DNA of 50,048 nucleotides from WTJO01 sp965660165. Lineage in GTDB: Bacteria > Pseudomonadota > Alphaproteobacteria > Puniceispirillales > Puniceispirillaceae. The DNA lies in NCBI GenBank assembly GCA_965660165.1, contig CBFHYU010000014.1, positions 1 through 50,048 on the forward strand, in the 5' to 3' direction. Shown in pieces: positions 33,755 to 43,406 of this stretch (the first letter of the stretch is position 1; each line of letters starts with the position of its first letter). The position numbers were made by a program, and so were the translations under genes. The notes under the pieces were generated by a model. That model saw only the letters and a list, made by a program, of their open reading frames with translations, was not told the DNA's origin and did no database searches.

Positions 33755-36700
33755 TCATGGCGAGCCTACAAGATGCGATATGAAGCGATCTCGTTGTGCC
33801 TTATCAACCTCAACAAGCGTGCAATTCTGCGTCCATAGAAGATAGCAGATAATTTCTTTATCTGGATAAATTTGTGCTATCAGGGCGCCATAACTTGCCA
33901 TTTGCGAGATATAGGCTTGTGGCAATGGTTGGCAATTTTCTGAGCTATGGTCTGGCGGCTTGCCTGTTTTGAAATCAAGCAAGATCACTTTGTCATCTTC
34001 TACCAGCATCCTGTCTATCTGGCCTGAAATAGCAATATTGCCAACCAGCCCTGTTACTGAAATCTCTGCAAGCCCATCTTCACTAAACAAATTGGCAAAT
34101 TCAGGCGTGTCAAGCACGGCAAATACCTGCCTGTCAATCTCGGCAATATGTTCTTTAGATAGATAATGCTCTTTATGAGGTGACACGCCAAATTGTTTGG
34201 CAAGCATGGCGGCTGCACGCGCTCTATACTCAGGTTTCTGGCGCGGCAAGATTTCAAATAGCTTATGGGCATAGCTTCCTGAAAGCAGGCTGATATTGCG
34301 GTTGGCAATATTATAAGATAGCGCATCACCTGCTTGTTCTAATTCTGAGGGATTAAGCGGACGCGTAGGTATCGGCTCTTTGGGCGCGGGGTGATGAAAC
34401 CAATCAGGCGGGCTAGTGATAGCTGGCTGGCTATGGTCTGTTTCCACTATATTAGGGGCTGGCTCACCAGAGGTAAGATGCCATACCCCTGTTTCTGGCT
34501 GAGTTACGCCTTCCATCGCGCTAATCGTATTTACCATCAATTGATGCCAGCTATCCTCGTGATAGCGATTTTGTTTTTTTTGCCAGCCTGAAATATATAA
34601 CGCCTGTTCTGCGCGGGTAAGCGCAACATATAATAATCTATCCTGCTCATCCTTTCTGATGGCAAGCTGTTCAGTTTTCAACGCATTGATAGCATCTGCT
34701 TTTGATGTCTCGCTTGAAATCCATATTGGCCCTGCCTCACTATTTACAATCTGGTCTGGCTTTGCTGTTTCACGCAATGTATCTGGCAAAAAGATGATAG
34801 GTGCCTGAAGCCCTTTTGCACCATGAATAGTCATCACCCTAACCTCATTTCGGCTTCTAGCGTCAAAGTCACGTTTTATCTCACCGCCACTTTGTCTAAA
34901 GCTGGCCAGAAAATGATACAGGCCTGTTTTACCTGTCTGCCCAAAATCACGCGCCTTTTGCAAAAATACATTCAGACTATCATCTATCGCACCGCCAAGA
35001 CGCTGATAGAATGCCTCACGCCCACCTTGATTTAACACATGGCTGAAAAATTCAAATAATGGTAAGGTTTCAGCCTGCATCTGCCATGTCAGAATGTTTG
35101 TGGCGGCTCTGCCCAATTCTGTTTCAGCCCCTTCATGGGCACGTAACCGCTCAAATACCGACAATGTGCCTCTATTGTGGCATAACTCAAATAATGCCTG
35201 CTCATCTAGCCCGATTAAAGGTGATTTTAGCACGGCGGCAAGTTGCAGGTCATTTTGTGGTAACAAACACACATCACCAAGTGCCAGCAAATCCAGAATT
35301 TCTATCTGGTTGTTCAGCTTGATTCTATCTGCCCCTGCGACAGGGATATTCAACGCTTCAAGCTGAGAGCGAAGTAGCGCGTAAAACCGATTTCGTTTTT
35401 TGACCAGAATCAGAATATCTGAGGGCTGAATATCACGCCCAAACCTGTTATACTCATCACCTGAGATGAGCTGTTTAATCTGCTGGGCAATATTGCGCGC
35501 ATGCAGCAAATCAGCGCGTGCCTCATCAGATTCAGCTGCAACTGTAAATGGCTGTGCATCACGTTCATCTTCATTGGCAATCGTCTGGCTTCTGACTTCG
35601 ACCAGACCTGGCATGGTATGTTTGAAAGAGTGATGTTTTGGAATATCTGCGCCTAGACCTGGCAAGGCAGGTATCTTTGTCTTACCCTCGCTATCTAGGA
35701 TAGAGGCATCACAAAGCGCATCCACAAAATCAAGCACTGCTTTTGACGAACGAAATGACATTCCGAAATTGATCGCACTAAAGGGTTTTTTGGCCTGTTC
35801 TGCCAGTGTCTGATAATGCGCTTTATTGGTCAGAAACACATCTGGTCTAGCGCCCTGAAAACTATAGATAGATTGTTTATAGTCACCCACTACAAACAGG
35901 CTTCGCTGTTGGGGTCTATCAAGCTCGCTACCATCAAAAAAACTATCCGTAAGCTGATGCAATAACGCCCATTGCTGTGGGCTAGTATCCTGCGCCTCAT
36001 CAAGCAAAATATGGTCTATCCCCTGATCAAGCTTATAGCGTACCCATGCCATCATTTCTGTTTTAGATAGCAACGTCTCAGTGAAATAGATCAGATCATC
36101 ATAATCCAGAACAGAGCGATGCATTTTTGCCTGCTGATAGCGGCGATGAACCGAAATCGCCACGTCAGCTATCGCCACACTAAACTGATAACAGATACAG
36201 CTTGCCTGTTTTGATCTGATATCTTCTAAGCTTTCAAGTATCGGCAGAACAAGCCCGTCCAGATCACCCCCTTTTTCAAGGATTGCCTTATCTGCATATT
36301 TCTTAAATCGAGTATGGTGCTGGGTAAATAGCGCGCCCATAAGCATTGATAGCTGAGAGGGCTGTTCATCCTCAGCCAATGCGAGCCAGCCTTTTATTTC
36401 GGCCGCCCGTTTCTGGGCAGTTTTTGCACCATCCATCAGCCTGTCTGCCAGCAATGCTATATTCAGGGTTTTCAGCTTTTGCGTTGTTTGCAGCTGTTCA
36501 TCAGCCAGCCTGTCTGGCGGGGTAAAGCCATATTCAGTTTCAAGCCTGTCTGCATAGCTAGCCGCGCCCATCACAGGCTCAGACAGACGTGCCATCATCT
36601 TTCTGTCTGACAATACCAGCTTAAGATGAGATAGAAGCTGCTCAGTCAGCCCGCCATCTATCAAGAAGCTGATTGACGATGCCAAAGGCGCATTCAAGCG

Positions 36701-37234
36701 GTAGGCCTCACCCACTACCTCAAAAAAGCACTGGCTTAGCAGATATTCGCCTTCTTCTTCGGCAATCATGTCAAAAAATGGAGCCACCTCAGCTTCCACA
36801 GGGAAGCGTTGCAAGATGTGCTGGCAAAAGGAATGAAGCGTATCAATGCGCGGACTATCACCAAAATCAAGAATATAGGCAAATAACTCACGCGCACGCG
36901 CCAACTGGTGTTGAGATGGCCTATCCTCGCCCATATCTGCTAGATCATCCCGTAATTCAGCTTGATCGCAAATCGCCCATTTCTGCAATTTTTCAGACAG
37001 TCTAAAGCGCATCTCTGCCGCTGCTGCCTTAGTATAGGTCACACATAAAATCGTATCAGGAGAGGCCCCGCCAATCAAAAGCCGCAACACCCTGTTTGTT
37101 AGCACATGGGTTTTACCCGTACCTGCATTTGCCGACACAAATACAGATCTGTCTGGCGAGGTTGCTTCGGCCTGCCGCCTTAGTGCATCTGCAAAGGCAG
37201 GCATATTATGAGTGTCAGAATTAACTGTCATCAT
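33755..37234 (-). CDS. addA: Double-strand break repair helicase-nuclease AddA
   Basis: A 1159-residue UvrD-like helicase with a C-terminal PD-(D/E)XK nuclease; with AddB it resects DNA ends for RecA. Walker A SANAGTGKTHVLTNR is near residue 33, VLDYDDL near 375, Walker B ILLDEAQDTSPQQW near 410, FVVGDYKQSIYSFQGARPD near 455, and VMTIHGAKGLQAPIIFLP near 830. The nuclease motif VILLDFKTGK lies near residue 1100. The start (ATGATG) overlaps the end of addB by 14 bases, so the subunits are coupled. Full length for the alphaproteobacterial type. Confidence 0.96.
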   Translation of the reverse strand: MMTVNSDTHNMPAFADALRRQAEATSPDRSVFVSANAGTGKTHVLTNRVLRLLIGGASPDTILCVTYTKAAAAEMRFRLSEKLQKWAICDQAELRDDLADMGEDRPSQHQLARARELFAYILDFGDSPRIDTLHSFCQHILQRFPVEAEVAPFFDMIAEEEGEYLLSQCFFEVVGEAYRLNAPLASSISFLIDGGLTEQLLSHLKLVLSDRKMMARLSEPVMGAASYADRLETEYGFTPPDRLADEQLQTTQKLKTLNIALLADRLMDGAKTAQKRAAEIKGWLALAEDEQPSQLSMLMGALFTQHHTRFKKYADKAILEKGGDLDGLVLPILESLEDIRSKQASCICYQFSVAIADVAISVHRRYQQAKMHRSVLDYDDLIYFTETLLSKTEMMAWVRYKLDQGIDHILLDEAQDTSPQQWALLHQLTDSFFDGSELDRPQQRSLFVVGDYKQSIYSFQGARPDVFLTNKAHYQTLAEQAKKPFSAINFGMSFRSSKAVLDFVDALCDASILDSEGKTKIPALPGLGADIPKHHSFKHTMPGLVEVRSQTIANEDERDAQPFTVAAESDEARADLLHARNIAQQIKQLISGDEYNRFGRDIQPSDILILVKKRNRFYALLRSQLEALNIPVAGADRIKLNNQIEILDLLALGDVCLLPQNDLQLAAVLKSPLIGLDEQALFELCHNRGTLSVFERLRAHEGAETELGRAATNILTWQMQAETLPLFEFFSHVLNQGGREAFYQRLGGAIDDSLNVFLQKARDFGQTGKTGLYHFLASFRQSGGEIKRDFDARSRNEVRVMTIHGAKGLQAPIIFLPDTLRETAKPDQIVNSEAGPIWISSETSKADAINALKTEQLAIRKDEQDRLLYVALTRAEQALYISGWQKKQNRYHEDSWHQLMVNTISAMEGVTQPETGVWHLTSGEPAPNIVETDHSQPAITSPPDWFHHPAPKEPIPTRPLNPSELEQAGDALSYNIANRNISLLSGSYAHKLFEILPRQKPEYRARAAAMLAKQFGVSPHKEHYLSKEHIAEIDRQVFAVLDTPEFANLFSEDGLAEISVTGLVGNIAISGQIDRMLVEDDKVILLDFKTGKPPDHSSENCQPLPQAYISQMASYGALIAQIYPDKEIICYLLWTQNCTLVEVDKAQRDRFISHLVGSP

Positions 37235-40200
37235 CCCCTACCTCATGGCGGCGCCATTCCCGAACACGGGCAAGATGGCGATAATCTGAATATTTTGGCC
37301 TGTTTTCGCTATCTGGCTCACTTGGATAGCAGGCTTCAGGAGTATCAAACCAGCTGATCAGTGTAGATAGCGAATTCATATAAATATCTGGATCAAACTC
37401 ATCAGGGGTTACATCACGGACGTCACCTGCCCCTGCCAGCTTGCCAGAAAGTTGCCAATATTCTAGCCTGTCAATCTCAACCTTATCTGTAGCTTTCTGG
37501 CCATCAAACCCGCCTGCTCTGGCAATAAAGGCTTCGATCATTAGCTGGGTAGCGCGGCCAGCAGTGACTTGCGATTTTGAGGGCGGCGTACCTGTTTTAT
37601 AATCAATTACATGACACAGATTATCTGTCGTGAAATCAAGCCTGTCTGCTTTGGCGCGTATCGTGAATGTCCCCTGAGGGGCGGCAATATCAATCGCGCC
37701 CTTTACCTCTGTCAGGCTATGGCTTAGGCGATGGCGTTTCTCTGTTTCCTGTTCGATAAACCAGCGTGCAATCTGGTGAAAATTGGCACGCCAGAACCGC
37801 ATAATCCGCACATTATCTGCATATGGCGCAAAATGTTTGTCAGCAATCTTATCAAGCCTTTCAAGCGCATTTGCTGGCAGTGTGCCCCTATCATATGAGG
37901 TCAAAAATTCTGCCAAACAATCATGGAATAACGTGCCGCGCAAGGCTGCATCAGCGGGCCTATCAACCTCATCAAGCTGTCTTAGCCCAAGAATATATTT
38001 GGCATATATCGCATAAGGATCAGATATCAGCACATCCATATCTGTTGCCCATAGCTGGCGCGGCCGTAATGCAAGATCAGGGCACGGCGCAGGCATTTCA
38101 TGAGGCGTGGTATCTTCTGGCACAAGCCTATCAAAGCCTGCCTGAATATCTGCTGGCAGTTCAGGATATAGCCTGCGATGTAATTTTGTTGCCTTAAGAA
38201 CAGCTTCAAGACGTTGCCACCATCTGCTTGCAATGGCAGTGCCTTCATCTGCTGTTTCAGAGCGGGTAATCACCACCTCTTGACTATGTGCTAGCATGAA
38301 AAAATCATGCGCTGATAATCCCACACGCCAGCGCCTGTCTGGCAGACCAAGCTGGGTTCTTATATCCTGATTGATCCATGGGCTATGTTCAGCAAGCGGC
38401 GGCCATATGCCCTCATTCAGCCCCCCCAATATCACCAAATCAGCAGATTGCATCCGCGCTTCCACTGTTCCTAAAATCGCAAGGCGCGGATGAGAGCGCC
38501 ATTTTTTCCGCACGGGCATATGGGCGGCTAGCTGAAGAAAATAATCAGCATATTCAGATGGTTTCATCCGAATATTATCACCATATAATGCCATCTCTGA
38601 TAATAGCTGAGAGGCTATTTTCCCATCCGCCTCACCCCATAATGAGATTATCGCCTGATCTTGAATATCAGTCTGTGCCAGCAATTCTGCTGCTTTGCCA
38701 TGCGCATCTGCGAGTTGGCTTAAAGAGGTAGCAGGCAGTGTCATCAAGCTGGCAAGCGGGGCTAGCGGGGTGATGATATGGCGTTGATAAAAGCTGGCAA
38801 GTGTGCCGCCATCATCTAGCCTCTGAAGCGATGAGGCAATAGCGTCAGTTCCTGAGACAGGCAAGGTACGCCGCAATATGGTTTTTTCGATCTGCCGTAT
38901 CTGGCTATTAAATTTGGATGTTTCCAGCCCGCCACTTGCCAGCCTGTGTTTTGCCAATGCCAATAATTGATGCGCATCACCGCCGCCACATGCCCATTGC
39001 GCAACAAGGCCAAGATAGCTTCCTGTCTGGGTCTGGCTAAGCGGCTCGCCCGCACTATCTTCAACATCAAGCCCCCAGCGCAATAATGCTGCCCGAACCG
39101 CACGTGCCAATTTTCTATCTGGCGTTACCAGCAAGGCTGTCTGTTCTTGATGTTCAAGCCGATTGCGCATAAGCCCTGCAATCATATCTGCTTCATGGTT
39201 GCGATCACGACATGCAATAAGTGACAAACCCTCAACTGCCTGTTCTGACAGGCTCGTCTGGCTTTTATCCATGCGCCGCCATAAATGGGTCTGGCTATAG
39301 GGGCGAAATACCTCGTGCCATAAGCGTCGTCTTTGGGTCAACCATTGCTCATCACTGGCGCTATTCGGACAGAATTCCGAGACCTGTTCTACAGCTATCT
39401 GCAATGCCTCCAACGTGGTAAAAAGCTGATGCTGGGGATGACCAAAATCATCATAAATTGCCTCATAATCTGCATCATCTGTCTGAGGCGCAACACCAGG
39501 CAACACCACCATGCCAGCAGGCAAAGCCAGCACCGCTTTCATGATCTGCACTGTGCTAGGCAAACTGCCAGTTGACCCTGCCACCATGATAGGGGTGTTT
39601 GGGGGGTGTCTGTGCCAGCTATCTACTAGCTGATCGATAATCTTTAATTTTCGGTCAACAGGATCAAGCCTGTCAAGCGTGGTAACTAGCTCTGGCCAAA
39701 GCGTCATTATAATATCAAGAAAGCGGACAATATCCTGCCAATGCGATGAAAATTTGTCAGGAATGATGCGCTTAATCTGATCTGCAGTGACCTTAGCCTG
39801 ACGCATTTGATCCATCAGCCGTGAAAGATCATCTGCTAGTATCAATGCCTGTTTTTGGCTGATATTCTGTCCGCCAATTCTCATAGCGCCAATTAGCCGC
39901 GCAAGCATGAATTGTCGTTGCGACTGGCTGATCTCTGCGGGCAAAATCTCTGCGTTACCCGCAATTTGCTCGTTAAAAATTTCCTCAACTGTGTCATCCC
40001 CCTCACCAAGCGGCACCAGCTTTGGTAAGATGACAGGACGGCCATTCATATGGTCAAGAAAGGCCGCCTGAACTGTCTGGCAGGCGCGAGATGATGGCAG
40101 GTAAATACGCCATCTAGCAAGCGCTTCTGCATGTTCGACACGCGCAAAAATACCGCTTACAAGTTGTTTTGCAAAGCCGTGACCAGCCTGAATCGTAAAT

Positions 40201-40253
40201 AGCCCACTCTGCGGCAGGCTGGCACTGGTCTTGTGTGTGAAAAAATCTGTCAT
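37221..40253 (-). CDS. addB: Double-strand break repair protein AddB
   Basis: A 1010-residue partner of AddA. The N-terminal half is a degenerate helicase domain, including RWRIYLPSSRACQTVQAAFL, and the middle has VILGGLNEGIWPP and RWWQRLEAVL typical of AddB. The C-terminal nuclease domain carries HVIDYKTGTPPSKSQVTAG. No clear Walker A motif is present, which is normal for this branch. It is upstream of and overlaps addA. The genes often found between addB and tsaE in alphaproteobacteria (a sugar-phosphate nucleotidyltransferase and a kinase) are not here; only 83 bases separate addB from tsaE. Confidence 0.94.
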   Translation of the reverse strand: MTDFFTHKTSASLPQSGLFTIQAGHGFAKQLVSGIFARVEHAEALARWRIYLPSSRACQTVQAAFLDHMNGRPVILPKLVPLGEGDDTVEEIFNEQIAGNAEILPAEISQSQRQFMLARLIGAMRIGGQNISQKQALILADDLSRLMDQMRQAKVTADQIKRIIPDKFSSHWQDIVRFLDIIMTLWPELVTTLDRLDPVDRKLKIIDQLVDSWHRHPPNTPIMVAGSTGSLPSTVQIMKAVLALPAGMVVLPGVAPQTDDADYEAIYDDFGHPQHQLFTTLEALQIAVEQVSEFCPNSASDEQWLTQRRRLWHEVFRPYSQTHLWRRMDKSQTSLSEQAVEGLSLIACRDRNHEADMIAGLMRNRLEHQEQTALLVTPDRKLARAVRAALLRWGLDVEDSAGEPLSQTQTGSYLGLVAQWACGGGDAHQLLALAKHRLASGGLETSKFNSQIRQIEKTILRRTLPVSGTDAIASSLQRLDDGGTLASFYQRHIITPLAPLASLMTLPATSLSQLADAHGKAAELLAQTDIQDQAIISLWGEADGKIASQLLSEMALYGDNIRMKPSEYADYFLQLAAHMPVRKKWRSHPRLAILGTVEARMQSADLVILGGLNEGIWPPLAEHSPWINQDIRTQLGLPDRRWRVGLSAHDFFMLAHSQEVVITRSETADEGTAIASRWWQRLEAVLKATKLHRRLYPELPADIQAGFDRLVPEDTTPHEMPAPCPDLALRPRQLWATDMDVLISDPYAIYAKYILGLRQLDEVDRPADAALRGTLFHDCLAEFLTSYDRGTLPANALERLDKIADKHFAPYADNVRIMRFWRANFHQIARWFIEQETEKRHRLSHSLTEVKGAIDIAAPQGTFTIRAKADRLDFTTDNLCHVIDYKTGTPPSKSQVTAGRATQLMIEAFIARAGGFDGQKATDKVEIDRLEYWQLSGKLAGAGDVRDVTPDEFDPDIYMNSLSTLISWFDTPEACYPSEPDSENRPKYSDYRHLARVREWRRHEVGDDDS

Positions 40254-40336
40254 AAGCAGAGATAAGCTTACCTCAATTTTAACCAGAACAAAACAAGAAT
40301 ATAATAGAAGAGAGGTGCAGAATCCTATTTTGGCGT

Positions 40337-40840
40337 TCAGCCTGTAATATCTGCCATGTTCAATGCACCAGCCAGCCCCTCAAGCCATATTGTATTTTCG
40401 CTATCAATGCGCATGATACGGCTTTCATCCATCTGACATGAAAAATCTATTTCAATATGTACAGAATTTCGAGGCAGATATTCTGCTATAATATCTGGCC
40501 ATTCAATCAGGCAAATAGCCTCTTCAAACCCTTGTTCTATGCCAAGCGCCCAAATCTCGTCACGATTGGTCAGCCGATATAAATCCATATGCCACAGCTC
40601 ACCGTTGCTATTTGTCTGATAGTGCTGAACAAGGGTGAAGGTCGGGCTGGGAATATCTGCGCCATCCACATCACATAGCGCCATAATGATATGGCGCGCT
40701 AGCTCTGATTTACCAGCTCCTAATGGCCCTCTTAGGCAAAATATCTGAGGGGTATCAGCGTCCTCAGCACACAGCCTAGCAATGCAGGCGGCGGCTATTT
40801 TTGTATCATTCACTGAATGAAGCTGGCAGCTGATACCCAT
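40337..40840 (-). CDS. tsaE: tRNA threonylcarbamoyladenosine biosynthesis ATPase TsaE
   Basis: A 167-residue P-loop protein needed, with TsaB, TsaC and TsaD, for the t6A modification of ANN-decoding tRNAs. Walker A GPLGAGKSELAR is at residues 38-49, switch-like DIPSPTFTLVQHY near 80, and the Walker B-like MDLYRLTNRDEIWALGIEQG followed by CLIEWPD. The C-terminus is slightly longer than in E. coli. It lies 19 bases downstream of ahcY on the same strand. Confidence 0.93.
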   Translation of the reverse strand: MGISCQLHSVNDTKIAAACIARLCAEDADTPQIFCLRGPLGAGKSELARHIIMALCDVDGADIPSPTFTLVQHYQTNSNGELWHMDLYRLTNRDEIWALGIEQGFEEAICLIEWPDIIAEYLPRNSVHIEIDFSCQMDESRIMRIDSENTIWLEGLAGALNMADITG

Positions 40841-40859
40841 GTGTAATGGCTCGTTACAA

Positions 40860-42254
40860 TTAGTAGCGATATTGCTCTGACTTAAACGGCCCTTGCTGTT
40901 CTACGCCAATATAGCTTGCCTGTTCTTCACGAAGGGTTGTTAGGCTGGCACCCACCTTCTCAAGATGCAGTGCAGCAACCTTCTCGTCCAGATGACGTGG
41001 TAGCGTATAGACTTGGGCGTTATAGTCATCACCTTTTGTCCATAATTCTATCTGGGCAAGCACCTGATTGGTGAAAGAGGCCGACATCACAAATGATGGA
41101 TGGCCTGTTGCACAGCCTAGATTGACAAGCCTGCCTTTGGCTAGCAGGATCATCCGCTTGCCATCAGGAAATTCAACCTCATCAACTTGTGGCTTTACCT
41201 CATGCCAAGCCATATTCTGAAGCGAGGCAACATCGATCTCATTGTCAAAATGACCGATATTACAGACAATCGCTCTGTCTTTCATCTCACGCATATGATC
41301 AAGGGTAATTACATCTTTATTACCTGTAGCGGTCACAAAGATATCTGCTTTTGATGCTGCCTGTTCCATTGTGACAACTTCATATCCTTCCATCGCCGCC
41401 TGAAGGGCACAGATAGGATCAATTTCTGTTACCATCACACGCGCGCCACCCTGACGCAGAGAGGCGGCAGAGCCCTTGCCAACGTCACCATAGCCGCATA
41501 TCACCGCAACCTTGCCAGCCAGCATCACATCAGTTGCGCGTCTAATGCCATCAACCAACGATTCCCGACAGCCATATAGATTGTCAAATTTCGATTTGGT
41601 CACACTGTCATTCACATTGATAGCGGGGAAAGGAAGATGGCCTTTTTCAGCCATCTGATATAGCCGTAAGACGCCTGTTGTTGTTTCTTCTGAAACACCC
41701 ATAATAGCGTCACGCTGAACCGTAAACCAGCCTGGTGAGCTGGCATGACGCTTGTCAAGCTGAGCCTTTAGATATTCTTCTTCTTCGGTAGCGGGAGCAG
41801 ATAATACATCCTCACCTGCTTCCATTCTAGCGCCAAGCAGAATATACATGGTCGCATCGCCGCCATCATCAAGAATTAAATTTGCTGGCTTGCCGTCACT
41901 CCAGTCAAAAATCCGATCAACATAATCCCAATATTCAGCCAGCGTTTCGCCTTTTTTCGCAAATACAGGAATCCCTGCATCTGCGATTGCAGCCGCCGCC
42001 TGATCCTGAGTTGAGAAGATATTACAAGATGCCCAGCGCAATTCTGCGCCAAGATATTTCAACGTTTCAATCAAGACAGCGGTTTGCACTGTCATATGCA
42101 AACAGCCTGCAATCCGCGCGCCTTGCAACGGCTTTGATGTGCCATATTCATCTCGAAGCGCCATCAATCCGGGCATTTCACTTTCGGCTATGGAAATTTC
42201 TTTGCGTCCCCATTCGGACAGGCTTGCATCAGCAATTACAAAATCAGTTGACAT
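40860..42254 (-). CDS. ahcY: Adenosylhomocysteinase
   Basis: A 464-residue NAD-dependent enzyme that splits S-adenosylhomocysteine into adenosine and homocysteine, restoring the methyl cycle. LHMTVQTAVLIETL is near residue 52, the DGGD segment near 130, NVNDSVTKSKFDN near 213, the NAD-binding GYGDVGKGSAASL near 254, and the C-terminal YTLPRHLDEKVAALHL and KSEQYRY (NAD contact). It contains the insertion (about 145-180) of the long bacterial form. The leader contains competing hairpins. In relatives HPr and EIIA genes precede it; here rapZ does. Confidence 0.97.
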   Translation of the reverse strand: MSTDFVIADASLSEWGRKEISIAESEMPGLMALRDEYGTSKPLQGARIAGCLHMTVQTAVLIETLKYLGAELRWASCNIFSTQDQAAAAIADAGIPVFAKKGETLAEYWDYVDRIFDWSDGKPANLILDDGGDATMYILLGARMEAGEDVLSAPATEEEEYLKAQLDKRHASSPGWFTVQRDAIMGVSEETTTGVLRLYQMAEKGHLPFPAINVNDSVTKSKFDNLYGCRESLVDGIRRATDVMLAGKVAVICGYGDVGKGSAASLRQGGARVMVTEIDPICALQAAMEGYEVVTMEQAASKADIFVTATGNKDVITLDHMREMKDRAIVCNIGHFDNEIDVASLQNMAWHEVKPQVDEVEFPDGKRMILLAKGRLVNLGCATGHPSFVMSASFTNQVLAQIELWTKGDDYNAQVYTLPRHLDEKVAALHLEKVGASLTTLREEQASYIGVEQQGPFKSEQYRY

Positions 42255-42264
42255 CTTTTATCTA

Positions 42265-42317
42265 CCTTTGGCTAAACAGTAAGAACCAGCCATCTTTATT
42301 ATCACATAATAAGGCTG
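42265..42317 (-). promoter_or_regulatory. ahcY leader with alternative hairpins
   Basis: On the minus strand CAGCC (42313-42317) can pair with GGCTG (42287-42291), enclosing an inner 6-bp TTATTA/TAATAA stem. Alternatively the same GGCT can pair with AGCC (42270-42273), which touches the AAAGG ribosome site of ahcY. Two mutually exclusive stems ending at a ribosome site are the layout of a riboswitch or translational attenuator. It does not match the known SAH riboswitch as I remember it. Structure seen, function inferred. Confidence 0.35.
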
Positions 42318-42364
42318 ATGAGCGTGACGATAGGTCTAGCAAAATTCACACAAAAGATAAAGCA

Positions 42365-43285
42365 TTAGCGTAATTCACGATGAGACAGGGCTGTCTTAAA
42401 GCCTGTTTTATTTGCCCATCTTTCTAGCCAGCGTGCCGCCGCAACAGATCTATGACGCCCGCCAGAACAGCCAAAACCGACACTTACCTGAAAGCGCCCC
42501 TGACTGAAATAGCGTGGCAATGTCAATTCAAGCTGGCGGGTGACAGAATCCATAAATGGCAAAAATGCCTCATCTTGATGGATAAATGCTTCCACCGCCT
42601 CGTCACATCCAGTCAATGCGCGTAATTCAGGTTGCCAGTGAGGGTTAGATAAAAATCGCATATCAAAGATAATATCACCTGCCTGTGGCAGTCCATGTTT
42701 ATAGGCAAAGCTGAACAGTGACAAGACAGGGCTGGTCTGCAATACAAGCTCAAGCCGTCCTTGCAATTCGGCATAAAATGCCTGCGGGGAAAGCCGCGTT
42801 GTATCTATGACCAAATCAGCAATAGGGGCTATTTCTGTGTGATAGGAATCTGCTGCAATCGCCTGTTCAAGCGTGTCATATCTATCCATGAGCGGATGCC
42901 TACGCCGCGTTGTTTTATAGCGGGCAATCAGCTCTTCATCTGAAGCGGTGACATAGACCATACAATAGCGATCTTGAAACCTGCCTTGCAGATTTTTTGC
43001 CAGTCTTTTCACCCCATCTGCATCAAAGCCAGAGGTGCGCAAATCAATGCCGATTGCTAATTTGCGCTGTTCTGTTTCAACCACAAGGCTGGTAAGCTGG
43101 TCAACAAGTGCTAAAGGCACATTATCGACTGAAGCAAATCCTGCATCTTCGAAAAACCGCAAGGCCGTAGAATGACCCGCACCAGACCTGCCTGTCACAC
43201 AGACAAGTTGGATATCATTATCAGACTGTATCATCTTCTGCTCAGCAGTAAAAATAGCCATATCATCGCTCATGGCCTGAATCAT
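42365..43285 (-). CDS. rapZ: RNase adapter / nucleotide-binding protein RapZ
   Basis: A 306-residue protein of the RapZ (YvcJ) family. The P-loop is VTGRSGAGHSTA near residue 30, with His where most members have Lys or Arg before Ser-Thr. FEDAGFASVDNVPLALVDQL, AIGIDLRTSG, TRRRHPL and the C-terminal FGCSGGRHRSVAAARWL are all typical. In enterics it controls GlmS synthesis; in alphaproteobacteria its role is unclear, often linked to PTS genes. Here hprK, normally next to it, is missing. The exact start is uncertain, as ATGs occur at codons 5, 9 and 18. Confidence 0.92.
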   Translation of the reverse strand: MIQAMSDDMAIFTAEQKMIQSDNDIQLVCVTGRSGAGHSTALRFFEDAGFASVDNVPLALVDQLTSLVVETEQRKLAIGIDLRTSGFDADGVKRLAKNLQGRFQDRYCMVYVTASDEELIARYKTTRRRHPLMDRYDTLEQAIAADSYHTEIAPIADLVIDTTRLSPQAFYAELQGRLELVLQTSPVLSLFSFAYKHGLPQAGDIIFDMRFLSNPHWQPELRALTGCDEAVEAFIHQDEAFLPFMDSVTRQLELTLPRYFSQGRFQVSVGFGCSGGRHRSVAAARWLERWANKTGFKTALSHRELR

Positions 43286-43343
43286 AGCATCTTTTACGCA
43301 TTGATGGCTAAATTTATCATATAGCGTTTTACGATAATGCTAT

Positions 43344-43406
43344 CATTATGCGCCTATTGGCGGGCATTATGCACCTATTGGCAGGCATTATGAAGCGATT
43401 GGCAGG
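43344..43406. repeat. Three tandem copies of a 21-bp unit at the chvG 3' end
   Basis: Three consecutive 21-base units start CATTATGCGCC (43344), CATTATGCACC (43365) and CATTATGAAGC (43386), each ending ATTGGCGGG or ATTGGCAGG. The third contains the stop and last codons of chvG (reverse strand), so copies of the gene's end have been duplicated downstream of its stop. Confidence 0.85.

Noticed and set aside
42255..42364. Classical SAH riboswitch upstream of ahcY
   Set aside because: The conserved SAH-riboswitch core as I remember it is not present; kept only as an unclassified pair of alternative hairpins.
41882..42373. 163-codon open frame on the plus strand
   Set aside because: Antisense to ahcY and its leader; no recognisable protein.
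43286..43343. Remains of hprK between chvG and rapZ
   Set aside because: The gap is too short and no frame resembles HprK; nothing recognisable left.
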